A DNA stretch of 64,000 bases from Stenotrophomonas maltophilia R551-3 (GTDB taxonomy: Bacteria > Pseudomonadota > Gammaproteobacteria > Xanthomonadales > Xanthomonadaceae): positions 1,478,501 through 1,542,500 of the forward strand of contig NC_011071.1 in the NCBI RefSeq assembly GCF_000020665.1, given 5' to 3'. This document shows, in pieces, positions 20,639 through 28,379 of the stretch (position 1 is the first letter of the stretch; each line of letters starts with the position of its first letter). The translations under genes and the position numbers were made by a program. Under the pieces are notes generated by a model. The model saw nothing but the letters and a program-made list of their open reading frames with translations. It ran no database searches and had not been told where the DNA came from.

Positions 20639-21871
20639 ATGCGTTCCCATTTGCTCGCCGCCGCGGTCGTTGCAAGCCTCGGTCTGGTTTCCGCCGACGC
20701 CTTCGCAGCTCCCGCCAGCACGGGCGTATCCCAGGCACAGCTGCAGCAGCTGCAGGCGCAGATCGCTGCCCTGCAGGCCCAGGTCCAGCAGTTGCAGAAC
20801 GATTCGCAGGCGCTGCAGGCACAGTCTGACGCGCAGTCCGAAGTGAACATCACCCAGGCCCAGGCTCTGGAAGGTGCACAGAAGACCCAGACCAGCGTCG
20901 ACAAGCTGGCCAAGCTGGTCAATGACAACAAGATCGGCGGTCGCATGTTCTTCGACCTGACCAACATCGACAAGACCAGCAACGGCAAGGACACCGCCGC
21001 CAGTGGCACCGGTCTGGACGTCAAGCGCTTCTACCTGACCGTCGACCACAAGTTCAACGACATCTGGTCGGCCAACCTGACCACCGACTTCCAGTACAGC
21101 TCGGCCATCGGCAACACCGAACTGTTCGTCAAGAAGGCCTACGTGCAGGGCAGCTTCGACCCGGCCTTCAACCTGCGCGTCGGTGCCGCCGACATGCCGT
21201 GGATTCCGTACGTCGAGAAGTTCTACGGCATGCGTTATGTCGAGAACACCCTGACCGATCGCCTGAAGTACGGCAACTCGTCCGACTGGGGCCTGCATGG
21301 CTTCGGCAACCTGGGCAACAACTTCAACTACGCGGTCTCGGTCGTGTCCGGCGCCGGTTACAAGAACCCGACCCGCAGCAAGGGCATGGACGTGGAAGGC
21401 CGCGCGGCCTATACCCCGAACGAGAACTTCGTGGTTGCCGTCGGTGGCTACAGCGGCAAGCTGGGCAAGGAAACGGACATCCAGAGCGCCGAGAACACCT
21501 ACACCCGCGCCAACGCGATGGTCGCCTACGCCAGCAGCGACTTCCGCGTCGGTGGCGAGTACTTCCAGGCCAAGAACCTCAACAACGTGATGACCGTTGC
21601 TACCGACAAGACCAGCGGCTGGTCGGTGTGGGGCAGCGTGCGCGTCACCGACGGCGGCATCAACGTGTTCGGTCGTTACGATGACACTGACGTCAGCAAG
21701 ACCCTGGACCCGACCCTGAGCGACAAGTACTGGAACGTCGGTGTCGAGTTCCCGGTCATGAAGAACCTCAAGCTGTCGACCGTGTACAAGTACACGCACC
21801 TGGCCAACGCCGGCGACAAGAAGAACGACAAGACCAAGGAATTCGGCGTCTGGGGCGACCTGTCGTTCTGA
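20639..21871 (+). CDS. Phosphate-selective porin, OprO/OprP family
   Basis: An outer-membrane channel for phosphate or polyphosphate. The 410 residues start with a Sec signal (LLAAAVVASLGLVSADAFAA). A glutamine-rich coiled coil follows (about 25-80; QLQQLQAQIAALQAQVQQLQ), as in porins that trimerise through an N-terminal helix. Then comes a beta-barrel with GLDVKRFYLTVDHKFNDIWS and RVGAADMPWIPYVE, ending in an aromatic residue (GVWGDLSF), the usual assembly signal. The ATG follows GGAGA by eight bases. A PhoB box and the pst operon next door fit phosphate control. Confidence 0.92.
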   Translation: MRSHLLAAAVVASLGLVSADAFAAPASTGVSQAQLQQLQAQIAALQAQVQQLQNDSQALQAQSDAQSEVNITQAQALEGAQKTQTSVDKLAKLVNDNKIGGRMFFDLTNIDKTSNGKDTAASGTGLDVKRFYLTVDHKFNDIWSANLTTDFQYSSAIGNTELFVKKAYVQGSFDPAFNLRVGAADMPWIPYVEKFYGMRYVENTLTDRLKYGNSSDWGLHGFGNLGNNFNYAVSVVSGAGYKNPTRSKGMDVEGRAAYTPNENFVVAVGGYSGKLGKETDIQSAENTYTRANAMVAYASSDFRVGGEYFQAKNLNNVMTVATDKTSGWSVWGSVRVTDGGINVFGRYDDTDVSKTLDPTLSDKYWNVGVEFPVMKNLKLSTVYKYTHLANAGDKKNDKTKEFGVWGDLSF

Positions 21872-21900
21872 TCACCTGAAGCACCTTGTCTGCAAACGAG

Positions 21901-21936
21901 GACGGCGGGCCCTGCGCCCGCCGTCTTCGTTTTGTC
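21901..21936 (+). terminator. Terminator of the porin gene
   Basis: Hairpin GACGGCGGGC/GCCCGCCGTC (21901-21925) followed by TTCGTTTTGT, 30 bases after the stop codon and just before the convergent end of nth. Confidence 0.85.
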
Positions 21937-21951
21937 ACACCACGAACGCGG

Positions 21952-22644
21952 TCACGCCTCGGCAGTGGTCTTTTCCTTGAACCGGCACAGGTCGGCGATC
22001 ACGCAGCCCGGGCAATCCGGCTTGCGCGCCTTGCACACATAACGTCCGTGCAGGATCAGCCAGTGATGCGCGTCGAGCAGGAACTCGGCCGGAATCACCT
22101 TCACCAGTTTGTCTTCCACTTCGCGCACGTTCTTGCCTGGTGCCAGGCCGGTGCGGTTGGAGACGCGGAAGATATGCGTGTCCACCGCCATCACCGGTTC
22201 ACCGAACGCGGTGTTGAGCACCACGTTGGCGGTCTTGCGGCCCACCCCCGGCAGCGCTTCCAGCGCGTCGCGATCACGTGGCACTTCACCGCCATGCTTT
22301 TCCAGCAGGATCGCACAGGTGGCGATCACGTTCTTCGCCTTGGCATTGAACAGGCCGATGGTGGCGATGTACTGCTTCAGCCCGTCTTCGCCGAGCGCGA
22401 GGATCTTCGCCGGCGTGTTGGCCACCGGGAACAGCCGGCGCGTGGCCTTGTTGACGCCGACGTCGGTGGCCTGCGCCGACAGCGCGACCGCCACCAGCAG
22501 TTCGAACGGCGAGCTGTATTCCAGCTCGGTCTTCGGGTGCGGGTTGAGTTCGCGCAGCCGGGTGAACATCTCCACCACGTCGGCGCGCGGCATCACGCTG
22601 CCACGGCGCGCCGGTACGCGCGCGGTCTTCTTCGCAGTGGCCAT
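21952..22644 (-). CDS. nth: Endonuclease III (DNA glycosylase/AP lyase)
   Basis: Removes oxidised pyrimidines in base excision repair. The 230 residues carry the helix-hairpin-helix LPGVGRKTANVVL with the catalytic Lys, the catalytic Asp in VDTHIFRV, and the four-cysteine iron-sulfur loop CKARKPDCPGCVIADLC. The N-terminus is about 15 residues longer than the E. coli enzyme. Its ATG shares one base with the stop of the gene upstream (TAATG). Confidence 0.95.
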   Translation of the reverse strand: MATAKKTARVPARRGSVMPRADVVEMFTRLRELNPHPKTELEYSSPFELLVAVALSAQATDVGVNKATRRLFPVANTPAKILALGEDGLKQYIATIGLFNAKAKNVIATCAILLEKHGGEVPRDRDALEALPGVGRKTANVVLNTAFGEPVMAVDTHIFRVSNRTGLAPGKNVREVEDKLVKVIPAEFLLDAHHWLILHGRYVCKARKPDCPGCVIADLCRFKEKTTAEA

Positions 22645-22997
22645 TACTGTTCCTTGCCGGTGGCGCGGGCCTTGGCCCGGGCGAGAATCGCGGCCGCCGC
22701 AGCGGGCAGCGCGGGCTTCACGTCCGGTGCTGCGGCGGGCGTGCGCCTTGCGTCGCGTTCGGCCTCACGTCGCGCCAGACGCACGGCACGGGTGCGGTAG
22801 CGTTCGCGTGCGGCCCAGGCATTCTGCAGCTGCTGCTGGGCCTGGCGCAGGCGCTGTGGAAGCTCCGGGTGGCCGGGCAGCAACTGCTCGTCGCCGGCGC
22901 GGGCCACATAGTCCATCAGGCCGGCCTGCAGGGCGCCATCGAGATCGTCTGCCTGGACCCGGGCGAACAGCTGCGCGGGGTTGGGTCGGGATGCCAT
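22644..22997 (-). CDS. Small charged protein of unknown function
   Basis: 117 residues, no family recognised. The N-terminal half is mixed (PAQLFARVQADDLDGALQAG), followed by an alanine and arginine-rich helical stretch that looks like a coiled coil (ERYRTRAVRLARREAERDA) and an alanine-rich tail. No signal peptide or membrane helix. It starts four bases after the enoyl-CoA hydratase stop and overlaps nth by one base, so the three are co-transcribed. It may bind nucleic acid given its charge, but this is speculative. Confidence 0.75.
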   Translation of the reverse strand: MASRPNPAQLFARVQADDLDGALQAGLMDYVARAGDEQLLPGHPELPQRLRQAQQQLQNAWAARERYRTRAVRLARREAERDARRTPAAAPDVKPALPAAAAAILARAKARATGKEQ

Positions 22998-23001
22998 GGC
23001 G

Positions 23002-23784
23002 TCAGCGGTTCTGGAAGGCCGGCGGACGGCGCTGCAGGAAGGCGCTGGTGCCTTCGCGCATGTCCTCGGTGGCAAACAGCAGACCGAACTGCGCGCTCTC
23101 GTACTCCAGCCCGGCATCCAGGCTGCATTCGCCGCCCACGTGCACTGCGTCGAGCAGGCCACGCAGGGCCAGCGGCGCCGAGCGTGCCAACTGGCGGGCG
23201 ATGTCCTGCACGCGGTTGTCCAACGCGTCGGCGGGCACCACCTCGTTGACGATGCCCAGTTCCAGCGCGCGCGCCGCGTTGATCGGAGCACCCAGCAGGC
23301 AGAGCTCCAGGGTGGCGGCGCGGCCGCACAGGCGCAGCAGGCGCTGGCTGCCACCGAAGCCGGGAATCAGGCCGAGGTTGATTTCCGGTTGGCCGACTTT
23401 GGCGGTATCGGCGGCGATGCGCAGATGGCAGGCCATGGCCAGTTCCAGGCCGCCGCCCAGCGCAAAGCCGTTCACGCGGGCGATGACCGGCTTGGGCATG
23501 CGTTCGATCTGGCGCATCAGGGCCTGGCCCAGCAGCGAGAAATCACGTCCCTGAACCGCGCTGAGTGTGTTCATTTCGGCGATGTCGGCACCGGCCACGA
23601 AGGCCTTCGGGCCGGCACCGGTCAGCACCACCACGCGTACCTCCGGGGCGGCGGCGGCGGCGCTGAACGCCTCGGCCAGGGCCTGCAGGGTGGCGGCGTT
23701 CAGGGCGTTGAGCTTGTCCGGGCGCTGGACGGTCACGGTGCGGATGGCGCCGTCGTCGGCGACAGCGATCAGGGCATCTGCCAC
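23002..23784 (-). CDS. Enoyl-CoA hydratase/isomerase (crotonase) family
   Basis: A 260-residue crotonase-fold enzyme. The oxyanion-hole segments are AFVAGADIAEMN and FALGGGLELAMACHLRI. The pair of glutamates needed for hydratase activity appears at the expected places (GGGLELAMAC and VGQPEINLGLIPGFGG), so hydration of a 2-enoyl-CoA is likely. Its C-terminus matches general fatty-acid enoyl-CoA hydratases. The chain-length preference cannot be read from sequence. First gene of the unit with the small protein and nth. Confidence 0.9.
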   Translation of the reverse strand: MADALIAVADDGAIRTVTVQRPDKLNALNAATLQALAEAFSAAAAAPEVRVVVLTGAGPKAFVAGADIAEMNTLSAVQGRDFSLLGQALMRQIERMPKPVIARVNGFALGGGLELAMACHLRIAADTAKVGQPEINLGLIPGFGGSQRLLRLCGRAATLELCLLGAPINAARALELGIVNEVVPADALDNRVQDIARQLARSAPLALRGLLDAVHVGGECSLDAGLEYESAQFGLLFATEDMREGTSAFLQRRPPAFQNR

Positions 23785-23951
23785 GGGGAAACTCCAGAAA
23801 CGTTAAAAAATAGTGATATTGAACTCTGCAAACGCAGACGGGTCTTAGCCTGCATCGTGAGTAGCGGTTACACGTTGCGCCCGTTATCCTAACCCGTCGC
23901 CTCAGGGCGGCGCAGAACGTCCCTGAGTTACCACCCCTGGAGAACTGTTTG

Positions 23952-24653
23952 ATGAAGTTGCGTTCTATCGCGGTCGCCGTCGCGGCCCTGGCCCTGACGG
24001 GCAATGCCTTCGCCCAGGACATCGCGTCCGAGAAGGGCAAGCTGAGTTATTACTTCGGTTACGACTACGGCAACAACCTGGCGGAGCTGACCGGTCGCGG
24101 TGAGCAGCTGGACATCAACTCGGTGGTGAAGGGCCTGCAGGACGCCTACGCCAAGAAGCAGCCGGCCATCACCGCCGAGCAGCTGAAGCCGGCCGTTGAA
24201 GCGTTCCAGAAGCGCGAGCAGGGCCGTGCCCAGGCTGCCAAGGCCGAGTACGAAAAGGCTGCTGCCGAAAACAAGACCAAGAGCGATCAGTTCATCGCGG
24301 CGAACAAGGCCAAGGCTGGCGTGCAGTCCCTGCCGAGCGGCGTCCAGTACCGCGTGGTCGAAGCCGGCAAGGGCGCCAAGCCGACCCAGGCCAGCACCGT
24401 GCAGCTGGAAGTGGCCGGTCCGTTCCCGTACGGCCAGCGCCCGACCGAAGCCCGCCCGGCCCAGCAGATTCCGTCGATCAAGGTCAGCGAAGTCGAAATG
24501 AAGGCCATGCGCGAGACCCTGCTGCAGATGCCGGCAGGCTCGAAGTGGGAAGTCACCCTGCCGCCGGACCAGGCCTACGGTGCCGACCCGCGCACCCCGT
24601 TCCCGCCGAACGTGGCTGTGCAGTTCGAGATCAAGCTGGTCAGCGTCAAGTAA
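23952..24653 (+). CDS. Secreted FKBP-type protein with a degenerate isomerase domain
   Basis: A 233-residue periplasmic protein. A Sec signal (IAVAVAALALTGNAFA) is followed by an FKBP N-terminal dimerisation domain (KLSYYFGYDYGNNLAEL to about residue 120) and an FKBP domain that keeps the fold (LPSGVQYRVVEAGKG, MPAGSKWEVTLPPDQAYG, FPPNVAVQFEIKLVSVK). The usual VHYTG and FDSS segments are missing. In their place is VQLEVAGPFPYGQRPTEA, so isomerase activity may be lost and chaperone function kept. The ATG follows a TTG codon that could be mistaken for the start. Confidence 0.88.
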   Translation: MKLRSIAVAVAALALTGNAFAQDIASEKGKLSYYFGYDYGNNLAELTGRGEQLDINSVVKGLQDAYAKKQPAITAEQLKPAVEAFQKREQGRAQAAKAEYEKAAAENKTKSDQFIAANKAKAGVQSLPSGVQYRVVEAGKGAKPTQASTVQLEVAGPFPYGQRPTEARPAQQIPSIKVSEVEMKAMRETLLQMPAGSKWEVTLPPDQAYGADPRTPFPPNVAVQFEIKLVSVK

Positions 24654-24672
24654 GAAACAGCGTCAACATCAA

Positions 24673-24703
24673 CGCGCCGGTGATCCCACCGGCGCGTTTT
24701 TGT
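24673..24703 (+). terminator. Terminator of the FKBP gene
   Basis: Perfect hairpin CGCGCCGGTG/CACCGGCGCG (24673-24696) followed by TTTTTGTTTG, 20 bases after the stop. Confidence 0.92.
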
Positions 24704-24715
24704 TTGCGCGCGGTT

Positions 24716-24843
24716 GCAGAGTCGACTGTCAGTCGACTGCTACGGAAATGCCTCGGTAGAGTCGACTGTCAGTCGACTGCTCTGCGGCCAGCCTGGGGAA
24801 ATGCCCGCGCTACGCGCGATAGTCGACTGACAGTCGACTCTAC
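24716..24843. repeat. Cluster of three SMAG elements with a shared core
   Basis: Elements at 24716-24740 (plus, GCAG for GTAG), 24756-24780 (plus) and 24821-24843 (minus) all carry the stem AGTCGACTG/CAGTCGACT. They share one sequence core, suggesting recent local copying. Confidence 0.85.
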
Positions 24844-24938
24844 CGTTCACGGTCCGCCTCGCGGCCAGCATGCCGCGCGCCGCATCTTCAATCCGCGCAA
24901 ATCCAGCGTAATCGCGCTACTGTTGCCGAGTGCAAACA

Positions 24939-25742
24939 ATGGAAGAAACGGCGCGTGTTGTCGCAAGTCCCTGCATCGGCGTGTGCAAGCTGGATCCAGA
25001 CCGGCAGTGCACCGGCTGCGGGCGGCATCTCGATGAGATCGCACGGTGGTCGTCGATGAGTGACGACGAACGCAGTCGCATCCTGCATCGCGTGCAGCCA
25101 TTGCGCGAACAGCTCCAGCAATCCCTGCGCGGCTCACTGGCCGACCATCACCGCCTGATGCGCGCGCTGCATCCGCTGGCCGATCCCCCTGCGGGTGATG
25201 GCTGGAACCGCAGCGAACTGATCGACCTTTTGCCGCCGGGACCGCCGGTGGAAGCGGCAGTGCTGGCCGGTATCGTGCCGCGCGCCAACGGTGCACAGGT
25301 GATCCTCACCCGCCGCACCGAAACCCTGCGCACGCATGGTGGTCAGGTCGGATTCCCCGGTGGCCGTACCGAACCCGATGACCGTGACGCACTGGCCGCC
25401 GCACTGCGCGAGAGCCAGGAAGAGATCGCACTGGCCCCCGGCCAGGTGCAGGCATTGGGCTATCTCGATCCGTTCGTGACCATCACCGGCTACCGGGTCA
25501 CCCCGGTGGTGGCGGTGGTCGATCCGGATTTCGTGCCGGTGCCGCAGCCCAGCGAAGTGGCCGAGGTATTCGAGGTGCCGCTGGACTACCTGATGGCCGC
25601 CGACAACCTGCGCCAGGTCGAAATCAATCATCGCGGCCGCGTCCGCCATGTCCTCGAGTACGGTTGGCCGGGCCAGCGTATCTGGGGGGCAACCGCGGCC
25701 ATCCTGTACAACCTGCGTCGCCGCTTGGAGCAAGTGCAATGA
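24939..25742 (+). CDS. DUF1289 and NUDIX (CoA pyrophosphatase type) fusion protein
   Basis: 267 residues with two modules. Residues about 8-60 are a DUF1289 domain with three to four cysteines (SPCIGVCKLDP, QCTGCGR), probably metal-binding. Residues about 70-255 are a NUDIX hydrolase with GGQVGFPGGR, which is the CoA/ADP-ribose class signature, and a Nudix box ending REsQEEiaL. It likely cleaves CoA or a related nucleotide; the substrate is inferred. ATG at 24939 was preferred to GTG at 24930. The stop overlaps the next ATG (ATGA), so it is coupled to the sulfurtransferase. Confidence 0.88.
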   Translation: MEETARVVASPCIGVCKLDPDRQCTGCGRHLDEIARWSSMSDDERSRILHRVQPLREQLQQSLRGSLADHHRLMRALHPLADPPAGDGWNRSELIDLLPPGPPVEAAVLAGIVPRANGAQVILTRRTETLRTHGGQVGFPGGRTEPDDRDALAAALRESQEEIALAPGQVQALGYLDPFVTITGYRVTPVVAVVDPDFVPVPQPSEVAEVFEVPLDYLMAADNLRQVEINHRGRVRHVLEYGWPGQRIWGATAAILYNLRRRLEQVQ

Positions 25743-26641
25743 AGCCGATCGATCCGCCGTGGACCACGCTTGTCGATGTCGCCACCCTGGCCGCAGTGTT
25801 GGGCGAAGGTGTGCGCGTGGTCGATGCACGTGCCACCGCCAGTACAGCCGTGCGCGTGGTCGATGCGCGTTCCTCGCTGGCCGATCCACAGGCCGGCAGC
25901 GGCCAGTACCTCGCGGGACATGTTCCGGGCGCGGTGTATGCCGACCTCAATCGGGACCTGTCGGATCTGACCCGCAGCGACCACGGCCGTCACCCGCTGC
26001 CGGACAGCGATGCCTTCGCCGCGAAGCTCGGCCAGTGGGGCATCGGTCCCGACACCCAGGTGGTGGTCTACGACGGCAGCGATGGCAGCATGGCCGCCTC
26101 GCGCCTGTGGTGGCTGCTGCGCCTGATCGGGCACAGCAAGGTGGCCGTGCTCGACGGTGGCATCGCCGCCTGGCAGGCCGCAGGTCACGCGTTGGCAACC
26201 GGCCAGGGCGAAGTAACGGCGCTGCCGGCTTACCCGGGCCGTTTCGACACCACCCAGATCGCCAATGCCGATGAAATCACCGCCCGGTTGAAGCATGCGC
26301 CGGGCTGGTTGGTCGACGCACGCGCAGGCGAGCGCTTCCGCGGCGAAGTGGAGCCGCTGGACCCGGTCGCCGGTCATGTGCCCGGTGCGGTCAACCGTCC
26401 GTTTGCGCTGAACGTAGTCGACGGCCACCTGCGCGATGCACAGGAACTGCGTGCCGAACTGCAGGGCGTGATCGGTAACCGCGATCCGCAGCAGGTGGTG
26501 CTGATGTGCGGCTCCGGCGTGACCGCCTGCCACCTGCTGCTGGCGATGGAAGCGGCCGGTCTGTCCGGCGCACGCATCTATGCCGATTCCTGGAGCGGCT
26601 GGGTCAGCGACAGCACCCGCCCGGTGGCCAGCGGCGCCTGA
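25739..26641 (+). CDS. sseA: Two-domain sulfurtransferase (SseA/rhodanese family)
   Basis: Transfers sulfane sulfur from 3-mercaptopyruvate or thiosulfate. The 300 residues hold two rhodanese domains. The C-terminal active loop is CGSGVTA, the form found in SseA-type 3-mercaptopyruvate sulfurtransferases rather than CRKGVT of thiosulfate enzymes. The first domain has an internal tandem repeat: VRVVDAR occurs at residues 25-31 and again at 38-44, from a 21-base repeat (20 of 21 identical) spaced 39 bases, adding 13 residues to the first strand. Overlaps the NUDIX gene by ATGA. Confidence 0.9.
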   Translation: MKPIDPPWTTLVDVATLAAVLGEGVRVVDARATASTAVRVVDARSSLADPQAGSGQYLAGHVPGAVYADLNRDLSDLTRSDHGRHPLPDSDAFAAKLGQWGIGPDTQVVVYDGSDGSMAASRLWWLLRLIGHSKVAVLDGGIAAWQAAGHALATGQGEVTALPAYPGRFDTTQIANADEITARLKHAPGWLVDARAGERFRGEVEPLDPVAGHVPGAVNRPFALNVVDGHLRDAQELRAELQGVIGNRDPQQVVLMCGSGVTACHLLLAMEAAGLSGARIYADSWSGWVSDSTRPVASGA

Positions 26642-26648
26642 GCCGCGC

Positions 26649-26689
26649 GGGGTCGGATCCGTTTCCCAACGGGAAACGGCTCTGACCCC
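26649..26689 (+). repeat. GGGGTCGGAT...GCTCTGACCCC intergenic repeat
   Basis: Imperfect palindrome with outer GGGGTCGGATCC and GGCTCTGACCCC and an inner hairpin GTTTCCC/GGGAAAC. Two related copies lie at 30529-30569 and 30591-30629. It is directly after the sseA stop and could act as a transcription-end hairpin. Confidence 0.7.
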
Positions 26690-26714
26690 CTTGTGCCCGA
26701 TCTGCACGCAAAGA

Positions 26715-26788
26715 GCAGTCGAGCGTGGCTCGACTCTACAAAGGCACCTTCCAATCGATTCGATCCCGTGCCGACCAACGGTCGGCAC
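26715..26788. repeat. SMAG element and SMAG-like hairpin
   Basis: A minus-strand GTAG palindrome (26715-26739, stem GTCGAGC/GCTCGAC) and a hairpin GTGCCGACC/GGTCGGCAC (26768-26788) with the same core as the one at 9821-9844. Confidence 0.75.
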
Positions 26789-26821
26789 CCACCAACAGCA
26801 GCGGGAACCTGTCGAAGGCGG

Positions 26822-26991
26822 GGTGGGTCCGGTTGCGGGGGCGTGAGCCGCATGGGCCCGAGGCATGCCTCGGGCGGGTTGGGCAGGACGCCCAACCCCG
26901 GTCTTGCCGTGTGCGCAGGACAGCGCACACGAGCAAGCCGCGGCCAAGCCCCATGGACGTACTTGCGGCGTCCCTCGCAACCGGACCCACC
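26822..26991 (+). other. Large structured intergenic element B (long closing stem with internal hairpins)
   Basis: A perfect 16-base-pair closing stem: GGTGGGTCCGGTTGCG (26822-26837) with CGCAACCGGACCCACC (26976-26991). Inside are the box GGGGCGTGAGCCGCATGG shared with element A, then three hairpins: 26857-26874 (perfect), 26877-26897 and 26909-26930, the last two with AGGAC loops. Next come CTTGC/GCAAG pairing and the right box CATGGACGTACTTGCGGCGTCC. Together with the repeats above it fills the 427-base gap between sseA and the amidase gene; no coding region is visible. Confidence 0.65.
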
Positions 26992-27068
26992 GTGCCATCC
27001 CACGGAATGCAAGCTCTTGACGTTGACGTTGACGTTGCCTCTGCAGGTGCAGGGCGCAGCCCTGCTGC

Positions 27069-27635
27069 TTACTCCAACCCCTGCAGCGGCACCTTCGCCA
27101 GCACCCGCGCCCAGGGGAACAACGGTCCCGGGTCGCGTTTGCGCGCCACCATCAGCGCCGGGTCATCGCTGGCCGGCACCTGCTCCAGGTCCAGCTGGTC
27201 GTGCCCGGCAATCCGCCGCAGCGACGGGTAGCGCGCTACCAGCGCCAGCAACAGCTGCTCAAGCGCCTGAAGCTGCGCCTCGGTGTAGGGCTCGTCCATC
27301 GCCTGCTGGCGGCTGTCGAACCAATACGGGTAGCGGCCGGTATTGACCAGCTCAATGCCCAGCGTGTGTGCGTTCATGCCACGCACGTGGTGGGCCACGC
27401 GTTCCGGTGCCACGTACTGCAGCACGCTGCCATCGCGGTCGATGTAGAAGTGGCCGCTGTTGCCAGCGCCGCTGTCATACAGCACGCGCTCGCCGTACTC
27501 GCGGGCCATCGCCAGATCGGGCAGCTCGGTGCAGTGGATCACCACCATCTCCAGCGTGGCCGGGTCGCGCAGCGGCAGGCGGTCTTGGTAGGGCAGGGGC
27601 TGCAGCTGCAGGCCGGGCAGGAGCGGGTTGGGCAT
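27069..27635 (-). CDS. N-acetylmuramoyl-L-alanine amidase (Amidase_2/PGRP fold, AmpD-like)
   Basis: A 188-residue zinc amidase that should cleave the bond between N-acetylmuramic acid and L-alanine. Zinc ligands fit VVIHCTELPD (His34), RIAGHDQLDL (His) and KRDPGPLFPW (Asp). SGAGNSGHFYIDRDGSVLQYV and RVAHHVRGMNAHTLGIELVN are the usual PGRP core. There is no signal peptide, so a cytoplasmic AmpD-like recycling role is possible. S. maltophilia has more than one AmpD homologue and I cannot say which this is. Confidence 0.88.
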   Translation of the reverse strand: MPNPLLPGLQLQPLPYQDRLPLRDPATLEMVVIHCTELPDLAMAREYGERVLYDSGAGNSGHFYIDRDGSVLQYVAPERVAHHVRGMNAHTLGIELVNTGRYPYWFDSRQQAMDEPYTEAQLQALEQLLLALVARYPSLRRIAGHDQLDLEQVPASDDPALMVARKRDPGPLFPWARVLAKVPLQGLE

Positions 27636-27707
27636 TCGGCGATGCTAGCATTGCGGCATGAACCTGCCTTCCCTTTCCTCGTCGGCCTGCTCCCATGGAG
27701 CGCGCGC

Positions 27708-28235
27708 ATGAGCCGCGGCCACTGCATCCTGTCCCACGGTTTCGAGAGCGGCCCGGAGGCGACCAAGGTCACCGCGCTGGCCGACGTGGCGCAGCGCCTG
27801 GGCTGGACCCATGAGCGCCCGGACTACACCGACCTCGATGCGATGAGCGAGGTCAGCAGGGTGGGCGATGTGCCGACCCGCCTGCGCCGCCTGGTCGAAC
27901 GCACCGCCATCGCTGCCCAGCAGGGCCCGGTGGTGCTGGCCGGCTCCAGCCTGGGTGCCTACATCTCTGCCATCGCCTCGCTGCAGGTGCCGGTGGCCGG
28001 CCTGTTCCTGATGGTGCCGCCGACCACCATGGGCCCGATGCCGGCGCTGGACGCCGCGCCGGTGCCGACCACGGTGGTGCAGGCCTGGCATGACGAGGTG
28101 GTGCCGGCCGCAGGCGTGATTGCCTGGGCCCAGGCGCGTTCGGCCCAGCTGCTGCTGGTCGACGACGGCCACCGCCTGGAACGCCATGTGGAGGCCTCTG
28201 CGCAGGCCTTCGAGCGCCTGCTGCACCAGCTGTGA
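27708..28235 (+). CDS. Small alpha/beta hydrolase (YqiA/RBBP9-like)
   Basis: A 175-residue esterase-like protein. HCILSHGFESGP opens the fold, the nucleophile elbow is VLAGSSLGAYIS (Ser), and the acid and His are in QAWHDEVVP and VDDGHRLERH. The short length without a lid domain fits the YqiA/UPF0227 type. GGAG lies seven bases before the ATG. Divergent from the amidase with only 72 bases between starts. Confidence 0.85.
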   Translation: MSRGHCILSHGFESGPEATKVTALADVAQRLGWTHERPDYTDLDAMSEVSRVGDVPTRLRRLVERTAIAAQQGPVVLAGSSLGAYISAIASLQVPVAGLFLMVPPTTMGPMPALDAAPVPTTVVQAWHDEVVPAAGVIAWAQARSAQLLLVDDGHRLERHVEASAQAFERLLHQL

Positions 28236-28379
28236 AGCCCGGGCGCACGGCGCGCCCGCCCGCATTGACTACAATGGCAGCCCCGCCGCCCCCGGCGCGG
28301 GCCTGCCGGCCGTGTCCACGGCCCTCCTTCTTGAATGGCCCGGCTCCCTGCCGTGCCTGACCACCTGTGAACCGATCCC

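Noticed and set aside
22998..23354. Longer version of the small unknown protein
   Set aside because: The upstream part overlaps the enoyl-CoA hydratase in another frame and is cysteine and alanine-rich noise; ATG at 22997 fits operon spacing.
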